From positions 1 through 12,255 of the forward strand of contig NZ_LGDW01000094.1 of assembly GCF_001280005.1 (NCBI RefSeq): DNA of 12,255 nt. The letters are read 5' to 3'. Positions 7,807 to 12,255 of the stretch are shown in pieces. The DNA is from Streptomyces sp. NRRL WC-3618 (GTDB taxonomy: Bacteria > Actinomycetota > Actinomycetes > Streptomycetales > Streptomycetaceae). A program made the position numbers and the translations under genes. Under the pieces are notes generated by a model. It searched no databases, was not told the DNA's origin, and saw only the letters and a list, made by a program, of their open reading frames with translations. Positions within the stretch are counted from its first letter, which is position 1, and every line of letters starts with the position of its first letter.

Positions 7807-8621
7807 GACGTACGCCCCCGCGCGTCGAAGTTGGGGGTCTGGGGGTGTCCCCCAGAAAAGCGCCGCATGCGGTCGAGGACGCTGTCGGCGGTCGGACGGA
7901 ACATCTCGTCGACGATCCGTCCGTCGGCCAGGTACAGCACCCGGTCCGCGTACGACGCGGCCACCGGGTCGTGCGTGACCATCACGATGGTCTGGCCGAG
8001 CTCGTCCACCGACCGCCGCAGGAAGCCCAACACCTCAGCTCCCGCACGGGAGTCGAGGTTTCCGGTCGGCTCGTCACCGAAGATGATCTCGGGCCGCGCG
8101 GCCAACGCCCTTGCCACGGCGACGCGTTGCTGCTGACCGCCGGAGAGCTGGTTGGGCCGGTGCTTGAGCCGGTCCTTCAGCCCCACGGTCTCGACGACCT
8201 GCGCCAGCCAGCCCTTGTCCGGCTTGCGGCCGGCGATGTCCATGGGCAGCGTGATGTTCTCCAGCGCGCTGAGCGTCGGCAGCAGGTTGAACGCCTGGAA
8301 GATGAACCCGATCCGGTCCCGGCGCAGTTGCGTCAGCTTCTTGTCCTTGAGCCCGGTGATCTCGGTGTCGTCGAGGTAGATCTGCCCGGACGTCACGGTG
8401 TCGAGACCGGCGAGGCAGTGCATGAGGGTGGACTTGCCGGACCCCGAAGGGCCCATGATCGCGGTGAACTGTCCCCGCGCGATGTCCACGTCGACCTGGT
8501 CCAGGGCGACGACGCGGGTCTCACCGGACCCGTACGCCTTCACGACCTGCCGCGCCCGTGCGGCAACGGCCGTACGCCCTCCAGTGCCCCCGTGCCTGGT
8601 GATGGTCACAGCCGATGTCAC
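7803..8621 (-). CDS. ABC transporter ATP-binding protein, LolD/MacB type
   Basis: A 272-residue cytoplasmic ATPase that energises the permease encoded downstream. Walker A GPSGSGKST is at 57-65, the Q-loop Gln is 109, the signature LSGGQ is at 159-163, Walker B with DEPTGNLD is at about 179-190, and the switch His is 217. The FGDEPTGNLD form is typical of the MacB/LolD group. The start is GTG 8621, set by AGGAGA (8628-8633) six bases upstream. The frame stays open further upstream without family similarity, so longer versions were rejected. The last ~18 residues (FSGGHPQTPNFDARGRTS) lie outside the ABC fold and are partly encoded by a GC-rich palindrome. The stop codon overlaps the permease start by 4 bases, so the two genes form one operon. 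Tightly linked regulators are not visible. Confidence 0.94.
   Translation of the reverse strand: MTSAVTITRHGGTGGRTAVAARARQVVKAYGSGETRVVALDQVDVDIARGQFTAIMGPSGSGKSTLMHCLAGLDTVTSGQIYLDDTEITGLKDKKLTQLRRDRIGFIFQAFNLLPTLSALENITLPMDIAGRKPDKGWLAQVVETVGLKDRLKHRPNQLSGGQQQRVAVARALAARPEIIFGDEPTGNLDSRAGAEVLGFLRRSVDELGQTIVMVTHDPVAASYADRVLYLADGRIVDEMFRPTADSVLDRMRRFSGGHPQTPNFDARGRTS
7838..7856. repeat. Perfect palindrome TCTGGGGG-TGT-CCCCCAGA inside the 3' end of the ATPase gene
   Basis: Eight-base arms (7838-7845 and 7849-7856) around a 3-base loop, preceded by TTGGGGG. From memory, hairpins of this kind are scattered repeats in Streptomyces genomes, often near gene ends. Here it encodes part of the ATPase C-terminal tail (GHPQTP) and lies about 30 bases before the permease start, where an mRNA hairpin could affect the translation of the second gene. 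Confidence 0.65.
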
Positions 8622-8627
8622 GGTATG

Positions 8628-8633
8628 TCTCCT
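8628..8633 (-). promoter_or_regulatory. Ribosome binding site of the ABC ATPase gene
   Basis: AGGAGA on the minus strand, six bases before GTG 8621. It decides this GTG as the start in a frame that has no stop codon for several hundred bases upstream. Confidence 0.8.
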
Positions 8634-8643
8634 AAGTCGGTCA

Positions 8644-8709
8644 GTGCGTGTGCGCACGGATCCCCCGTACCACTGCGCCGCTGTACGGACCGGTCCGCCG
8701 TACGGACCG
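8644..8709 (-). promoter_or_regulatory. Operator-like repeats upstream of the ABC operon
   Basis: This stretch holds three kinds of symmetry within 90 bases of the ATPase start: GTGCG/CGCAC (8644-8657), the perfect 12-base palindrome CGGACCGGTCCG (8686-8697), and GTACGGACCG repeated directly at 8683-8692 and 8700-8709. GTACGG (8683-8688) and CCGTAC (8698-8703) also form an inverted pair. This is a plausible binding region for a repressor or response regulator controlling the operon. No regulator is recognised and no clear -10/-35 pair was found. Confidence 0.4.
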
Positions 8710-8778
8710 CCCTGCGCTTCGTGGATGAGTCTGCTGGTGGGAGAGGGTCCGGGTCTCTGGTGCCCGGCCCAGTCTTCT

Positions 8779-8832
8779 GCGGGGGTAAACCCCACCCCCG
8801 AAGGTCGGGAACGCCGTCCCCAGCGGCGTAAA
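8779..8832. promoter_or_regulatory. Paired GCGGnGTAAA repeats with hairpins, far upstream of the ABC operon
   Basis: GCGGGGGTAAA (8779-8789) and GCGGCGTAAA (8823-8832) are similar direct repeats 43 bases apart, about four helical turns. On the minus strand each reads TTTAC followed by a C-rich stretch and GC. Each also overlaps a small inverted repeat (GGGG-TAAA-CCCC at 8782-8793; ACGCCG/CGGCGT at 8811-8829). They lie 160-210 bases before the ATPase start and could be paired activator sites. Confidence 0.35.
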
Positions 8833-8885
8833 GCCAGGTTAAGGAGCGTCGGCGCCCCGTCTCGTCCTCCGTCGGTACGAACCCT

Positions 8886-8950
8886 CCCCGAGACTTGCTG
8901 AGGAGGTACCCCTAGGGGCTGTCCACCCCTCGGTGGAGCGAGTCTCGGGG
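8886..8950 (+). other. Structured 65-base element: long stem enclosing two small hairpins, then a T-rich tail
   Basis: CCCCGAGACT (8886-8895) pairs perfectly with AGTCTCGGGG (8941-8950). The stem continues through a T-G position (8896/8940) and GCT/AGC (8897-8899 with 8937-8939), 14 pairs in all. Inside it lie CCCCTAGGGG (8909-8918) and CCACC-CCTC-GGTGG (8923-8936), a possible three-way junction. TTCTTCT (8951-8957) follows. The T-G position pairs only in plus-strand RNA, which favours a plus-strand transcript ending here, as a terminator or regulatory RNA. No gene ending just before it was found. Confidence 0.4.
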
Positions 8951-9011
8951 TTCTTCTCCACCCCCGCTCCAGCAACCCTCCACCCTCCCGCCGCGTGAGG
9001 GGCAAGCGGCA

Positions 9012-9324
9012 GAGTGGCAGGACGACCCGGTCATCCCCGAGAGCGAGGCACCGGACAACACCACCGCTCCGGAGGGTGAGGTCACGGACGAGGCGGACCT
9101 CGCCGACGAGAACACCCCCACCGGGTCGCAGTCCCCGGCGGAGGGCGACGAGACGGACGGGACCGAGACGTACTCGAGCTCGTACGAACCGCTCAGGAGA
9201 TCGGGTGTCCGCAGCGACGCTGAGCGCCGCGACGGCGAGCGCCTCCGGCACGGCGTTCAAGGCAGGACACGGCACGTCAAAGTGGACGATGCCGTCCGCG
9301 ACCGCCGAGGATCGGTACCGCTAG
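9012..9324 (+). pseudogene. Probable remnant of a frameshifted plus-strand gene, unrecognised
   Basis: From about 9012 to 9197 one plus-strand frame has roughly nine in ten codons ending in G or C and encodes an acidic, Pro/Thr-rich segment (for example DDPVIPESEAPDN, DEADLADENTPTG, ending YSSSYEPL). Past about 9200 that frame loses its bias. The frame shifted by two takes over with strong G/C third positions, reading RVSAATLSAATASASGTAF and then KAGHGTSKWTMPSATAEDRYR to a TAG at 9322-9324. There is no plausible start codon upstream: the first frame is bounded by a TAG at 8913 and has weak bias before 9012. The simplest reading is the 3' part of a gene with its 5' end missing and one frameshift near 9190-9210, or a sequence error. 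The strong hairpin 45 bases after the TAG fits a true gene end. Acidic linkers of this kind occur in exported or cell-wall proteins, but no family is recognised. Confidence 0.4.
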
Positions 9325-9369
9325 GTCGTACACCCCGCTGCGCCAGCTGTTCCGTCCACCCGCTCCACC

Positions 9370-9405
9370 GGGCCGCCCTCGCCGCTCCACGGCCGAGGGC
9401 GGCCC
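9370..9405 (+). terminator. Strong GC-rich hairpin, probable terminator
   Basis: GGGCCGCCCTCG (9370-9381) and CGAGGGCGGCCC (9394-9405) are perfect 12-base inverted arms. Inner bases (GCCG 9381-9384 with CGGC 9390-9393) can lengthen the stem with one bulge. It lies 45 bases after the TAG that ends the remnant at 9324 and 80 bases before the next gene. No U-tract follows in either direction, so strand assignment rests on context. Confidence 0.55.
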
Positions 9406-9485
9406 ACCCACGCGGGCGAGCACACCGGGCAGACACATCGGGCAAGCGCACCCGGCAACGGAAGTCCAGGCAAGCAAGGGGAACC

Positions 9486-10007
9486 ATGGCCGCCCTCGAC
9501 AGCGAATTCCTCACGCACGCCGCAGAGGCGGCCTTCGACCTCGGCCGGAGCCGCTTCCGCGTCAGCGCACTCACCATCGCCACCCGGCGCCTCGAGTTCA
9601 CCGAGACCGACGGCCCGTCCGCCCCGCCCGTGTACGAGGAGGGCGAACCACCGGACAGCGGACCCGAGGGACGCCGGACCTACGACTGGCAGCCGGCCGC
9701 CGACGCGCCCGCCTGGATGAACATGGCCTGGCTGCTGGACGATCTGGCCGCGTGGGTCGACGCGATGGCCGAGGACCACATCACGGTGACGGGCATCGAC
9801 GCGCCCGAGCCGGACCACTGCGACGTACTCGTCCTCGACGGGGACAGCCGCTACCGGGTCCGTATCGCGCTGGCCGGCCGCAAGAGCGTGCTGGACTTTC
9901 CCGGCATGTACCTGCGCGAACTGTTCGCCGAGGGCCGCTACCGGCCGTACCTCACCACGCACCCCACCTGGGACCGGCCGGTGGTGGATCTGCGCGCCGT
10001 GCTGTGA
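9486..10007 (+). CDS. Conserved-looking hypothetical protein, 173 aa
   Basis: Starts at ATG 9486 after AAGGGGA (9476-9482), a slightly close ribosome binding site. The frame continues upstream, but without a credible start and with poor codon bias, so this ATG is chosen. The protein is acidic and soluble, with no signal peptide or membrane segment. It begins MAALDSEFLTHAAEAAFDLGR. A low-complexity acidic loop (about 45-65) follows, then a helix-like stretch WMNMAWLLDDLAAWVDAMAEDH, and a strand-rich part with CDVLVLDGDSRYRVRIALAG. It ends LTTHPTWDRPVVDLRAVL. I do not recognise a family or catalytic motif. It is convergent with the coiled-coil gene, 18 bases apart, and is probably a single-gene transcript. 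The strong third-position G/C bias supports it as a real gene. Confidence 0.75.
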   Translation: MAALDSEFLTHAAEAAFDLGRSRFRVSALTIATRRLEFTETDGPSAPPVYEEGEPPDSGPEGRRTYDWQPAADAPAWMNMAWLLDDLAAWVDAMAEDHITVTGIDAPEPDHCDVLVLDGDSRYRVRIALAGRKSVLDFPGMYLRELFAEGRYRPYLTTHPTWDRPVVDLRAVL

Positions 10008-10025
10008 GCCGAGGAACGGGCGTCC

Positions 10026-10922
10026 CTACTCCGCCGCCGCCCGCCCCGTGAGCGTCGTCAGGCTGCTGCGCACATGGTCCATGTGGGCCTGCACCTCGTC
10101 CCACTCCTCCCCGTGCTCCCGCAGCATCCGCTCGGTGTCGCGGGCGATGCGGTCCTCCTGGGCGCGGGCCTCGGCGAGGATCTCGGCGGCGCGCACCCGC
10201 GCGTCCTCGTCGGTTCGCCGGACCGACTCCTCCGCCTCCGCGAAGGCCCGCTTCGCCTCGGACAGCGCGGCCTCGGCAGCCGCCACCCGCTCCATGTTCC
10301 GTACGTCCAGGGCGGCTTCACGCTCGGCGACAAACCGTTCCCGCTCCGCCCACCGTTCGGCGTACTCCTTCTCCTGCTCGGCGAGCAGCCCCGAGGTACG
10401 CAGCCGCATCTCCCGCAGCGCGGCCAGCGCCTCCCCCCGCCCCTCCTTGACCTCCCGCCGGGCACCGATCCGGATCTCGTCGGCCTCGGCACGGGCGGCG
10501 AGCAGCCGCTGCCGGGCACGTTCCTCGGCCTCGCCGCGTACGGTCTCGGCGGCGGCCTGCGCGGCCTCCCGCAGGGCGCCCGCGTGGGCCTCGGCGTCCG
10601 CGACCAGTTGCCGCGCCTCGTTCCGCCCCCGCTCCCGCACGGCATGGGCCTCCTCGGCGCCCAACTCGAAGAGCTGCCGGGCACGTTCACCAAGACTCTC
10701 GTACGTCTGCGGGGCGAGCCGCGCGACTGCCTCCCGCAGCCGCTCCGACTCCGCCTCCATGTCCCGGGCGAGCACGGTCAGCCGCGCGGCCCGCTCCCAG
10801 GCCGTGTCCCGCTCGGCGGAGAGCGCGACGGCATACGCGTCGACCTGATCGGGCCGGTAACCGCGCCCCCGTCCGGCCCCGAAACCGGCCACGAAACCGT
10901 GCGCCATCGCTGCGCTGCTCAT
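10026..10922 (-). CDS. DivIVA-like coiled-coil protein (often annotated 'cellulose-binding protein')
   Basis: A 298-residue cytoplasmic protein. After a Gly/Ala-rich lead comes GRGYRPDQVDAYAVALS (Gly-Tyr-Arg-Pro-x-Gln-Val-Asp at 21-28), which resembles the N-terminal membrane-targeting motif of DivIVA proteins. From about 35 to 290 it is almost wholly Ala/Glu/Arg-rich heptad-like sequence, a long coiled coil, with the conserved-looking LTVLARDMEAESERLREAVARLAPQ broken only by short gaps. Streptomyces has several such proteins, including the Scy/FilP group that organises polar growth, and this shorter type is commonly labelled a cellulose-binding protein with little direct proof. A structural role at membranes or poles is an inference. 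The start at ATG 10922 is preceded by GGAGAGGGG (10930-10938). A second ATG at 10907 has no ribosome binding site. The low-GC stretch at 10940-10990 is the likely promoter zone. Confidence 0.85.
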   Translation of the reverse strand: MSSAAMAHGFVAGFGAGRGRGYRPDQVDAYAVALSAERDTAWERAARLTVLARDMEAESERLREAVARLAPQTYESLGERARQLFELGAEEAHAVRERGRNEARQLVADAEAHAGALREAAQAAAETVRGEAEERARQRLLAARAEADEIRIGARREVKEGRGEALAALREMRLRTSGLLAEQEKEYAERWAERERFVAEREAALDVRNMERVAAAEAALSEAKRAFAEAEESVRRTDEDARVRAAEILAEARAQEDRIARDTERMLREHGEEWDEVQAHMDHVRSSLTTLTGRAAAE

Positions 10923-11029
10923 CCTGCAACCCCTCTCCGCGTACGAAGTAATGATTTCGCGCACATCTTGGTGGATTGGGGTGAAATGTGCCTAACACGA
11001 CACTCCGGGCCGAGTCACGGCGGGTACGA

Positions 11030-11069
11030 GCGGAGGCGGTACGAGGAGTCAGTGCGCGGAGGCGGTACG
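11030..11069. repeat. 14-bp direct repeat GCGGAGGCGGTACG x2
   Basis: Exact copies at 11030-11043 and 11056-11069, 26 bases apart, in the gap between the coiled-coil gene start and the terminator of the SUKH-4 gene. They lie 110-150 bases upstream of the coiled-coil gene and could be paired regulator sites for it, or a duplication remnant. Confidence 0.55.
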
Positions 11070-11072
11070 GGA

Positions 11073-11108
11073 AAGGGGGTGGGCGGCCGTATGGCCCGCC
11101 ACCCCCTT
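11073..11108 (-). terminator. Terminator hairpin of the deaminase/SUKH-4 gene
   Basis: AAGGGGGTGG (11073-11082) pairs with CCACCCCCTT (11099-11108), followed inward by a 2x2 internal loop and GGCC/GGCC around GTAT. It lies 22 bases after the stop codon of the SUKH-4 gene. On the minus strand the stem ends in UU and continues into a short pyrimidine stretch. It should also insulate the coiled-coil gene from upstream readthrough. Confidence 0.75.
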
Positions 11109-11130
11109 CCGTTGCGCTCCGCTCAGCGGG

Positions 11131-12255
11131 TCACAGCAACCCGTCCCACATCTGCTCCAGCAGCACCGACCACCAGCTCTCCGGGGAGCCGAGCGCCACC
11201 GGGTCGAGTGAGGCCAACTGGGCCTGGAAGTCAACGGTCCAGCGGCCCGCCTGCTCCTGGTTCAGGCCGTACCGCAGCCGCCACATCCGGCCGAGCAGCG
11301 CGAGACAGCGCGCGAACTCGGGCAGCCCCGTGTTCACGAACTGCGGCGCCACGGGCGCCCCGCCCGGCCCCGCCTCCACAGGCACCGCGACGATGTTCGC
11401 CGTCCCGTACTGCACGCAGATCGCCCTGCCGAAGTCGCTGCCCATCACGAGGTACGACCCCGCGTCCGACGCCGGCCGGACCCCGCGTTCCTGCGCCAGC
11501 TCGGCAAGCGTCGGCACCGGCCGCCCCGGCTGGGCCTGCGCCCAGAAGAACGGCCCCATGTCGGTGGGCAGCCCGGCGACGACCAGCGTGTGCGCCACGA
11601 TCGGCGGCACCCCCTGCCGCGACACCGCCGCCTGGTCGAACCGGAACACCCCGGGCCCGAACGCGGCGGCCATCTCCTGCGCGATCCCCTCCGGGGGCAC
11701 CGGCGGCGTGGGCTGCACGGGCGGCAACGGCGTACGCACCGGCGCCGGACGCGCCGGACCATCCGCCACCTGGTGCAACTCACCCTGATGCGCGAGGAGT
11801 TGAGCCATGCCCTGCTGGCGGCTCGCGTGATCGGTGCCGTACGGGGCGATGCTCGTGATCCGGGCGTTCGGCCACTGTTCGCGGATCATGCGGGCGCAGT
11901 AGGCACCCGGCAACTCACAGCTCTCCAACTCCGTGTGTAGTTCGAGGACCTGATCCGGGGGAATGTTCATCGCCCGCAGCTCATGGAAGATCTGCCACTC
12001 CGGATGCGGCGTCCCCGGCGCGGACCGCCGGATCACCTGCTGCTCGGACCCGTCGGGCGCCCGATAGCGAAGAACGGCCTGATAACCGGGGCCGACCGTG
12101 GGCTGACCGGGCGGCGGGTAACCGTAGGCGGGGGGCTGAGGGGCGAGGCCGGGGGCGACAGGAGGCGGCGGCACGGAAAGGCCGGGCGCCGGCGGCGGAA
12201 AGCCGGGGGGTGCCATACCAGCGGGCGCCATACCGGGGGGCGCCATACCTGGTGC
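11131..12255 (-). CDS. Deaminase-like/SUKH-4 fusion protein, 5' truncated by the window
   Basis: The frame is open to the right edge, so the N-terminus is missing; numbering here is from the ATG at 12246. Residues 1-55 are proline-rich, starting with MAPPG/MAPAG repeats. Residues about 55-170 match the nucleic acid/nucleotide deaminase domains of polymorphic toxin systems: HPE at 81-83 (the HxE motif), then LHTELESC and ELPGAYCARMI, with Cys110 and Cys117 as candidate zinc ligands, and a PYG motif. A second proline-rich linker (about 165-185) follows. The C-terminal part (about 190-371) fits SUKH-4 immunity-type domains: GVFRFD, LVVAGLPTDMGPFFWA, YLVMGSDFGRAICV, FVNTGLPEFARCLALL. Toxin-like and immunity-like modules in one protein suggest a self-contained, possibly self-inhibited effector, or a domesticated regulator. 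The zinc pair is spaced CX6C rather than CX2C, which I believe occurs in some of these families. No signal peptide can be judged. Confidence 0.8.
   Translation of the reverse strand, partial: APGMAPPGMAPAGMAPPGFPPPAPGLSVPPPPVAPGLAPQPPAYGYPPPGQPTVGPGYQAVLRYRAPDGSEQQVIRRSAPGTPHPEWQIFHELRAMNIPPDQVLELHTELESCELPGAYCARMIREQWPNARITSIAPYGTDHASRQQGMAQLLAHQGELHQVADGPARPAPVRTPLPPVQPTPPVPPEGIAQEMAAAFGPGVFRFDQAAVSRQGVPPIVAHTLVVAGLPTDMGPFFWAQAQPGRPVPTLAELAQERGVRPASDAGSYLVMGSDFGRAICVQYGTANIVAVPVEAGPGGAPVAPQFVNTGLPEFARCLALLGRMWRLRYGLNQEQAGRWTVDFQAQLASLDPVALGSPESWWSVLLEQMWDGLL
12205..12255. repeat. 15-bp tandem repeat encoding MAPPG/MAPAG units
   Basis: Units at 12205-12219, 12220-12234 and 12235-12249 share the core GCCATACC, and a partial fourth unit runs into the window edge. 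Each encodes five residues of the proline-rich N-terminal region of the deaminase/SUKH-4 protein. The array probably continues beyond the window. Copy number is likely variable. The ATG in each unit makes the visible methionines poor evidence for the true start. Confidence 0.75.

Noticed and set aside
8622..9275. Upstream extension of the ABC ATPase frame
   Set aside because: There is no family similarity before GTG 8621, and a good ribosome binding site sits directly before that GTG.
8916..9485. Continuous open frame joining the acidic remnant to the 173-aa gene
   Set aside because: The frame has no stop codon from 8916 to 10007, but codon bias is poor from about 9200 to 9485, there is no start codon with support, and the hairpin at 9370-9405 lies between. 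It is treated as coincidence.
10058..11858. Long open frames on both strands antisense to or offset from the coiled-coil and SUKH-4 genes
   Set aside because: Composition is arginine/proline/serine-rich shadow sequence with no domains. The annotated frames have recognisable motifs and correct codon bias.
1..12255. tRNA, rRNA, CRISPR array, insertion sequence or attachment site
   Set aside because: No cloverleaf, regular repeat-spacer array, transposase or integrase motif, or long terminal inverted repeat was seen on either strand.

Overview
This window is high-GC actinobacterial DNA, most likely Streptomyces or a close relative. The coding frames have strongly G/C third positions, GTG starts are used, and Mfd, the FtsX-type ABC pair, the DivIVA-like coiled-coil protein and the SUKH-4 protein all look like Streptomyces versions. 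No tRNA, rRNA, CRISPR array, transposase or integrase was seen.

Layout, left to right. Bases 1-141 (minus) are the first 47 codons of a probable lipoprotein that runs off the left edge. Bases 284-502 (plus) encode a small MT0933-like antitoxin-family protein whose usual start codon seems to be mutated. Bases 646-4176 (minus) are a complete mfd gene (transcription-repair coupling factor) with a clear terminator at 566-617. Bases 4445-5050 (minus) are a small P-loop kinase of the chloramphenicol phosphotransferase-like family. Bases 5236-8621 (minus) are a two-gene ABC operon, ATPase first and 10-TM FtsX/MacB-type permease second. The two genes overlap by 4 bases and end in a terminator at 5147-5188.

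Bases 8622-9485 are the least ordinary part. They hold several inverted repeats, a structured 65-base element, and a plus-strand remnant in which codon bias changes frame (9012-9324), followed by a strong hairpin. After them come an unrecognised 173-aa protein (9486-10007, plus), a DivIVA-like coiled-coil protein (10026-10922, minus), and at the right edge a 5'-truncated minus-strand protein that joins a proline-rich repeat region, a nucleotide-deaminase-like domain and a SUKH-4 immunity-like domain (11131 to beyond 12255).

Functionally, mfd and the ABC operon read as stable chromosomal genes. The antitoxin, the CPT-like kinase, the frameshifted remnant and the deaminase-SUKH protein look like the variable, accessory layer between them. 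Hairpins 3' of mfd and of the ABC operon have mismatches that become G-U pairs only in minus-strand RNA, which agrees with the gene directions. The best candidate for new biology is the deaminase-SUKH-4 fusion, followed by the structured element and broken gene at 8886-9405.
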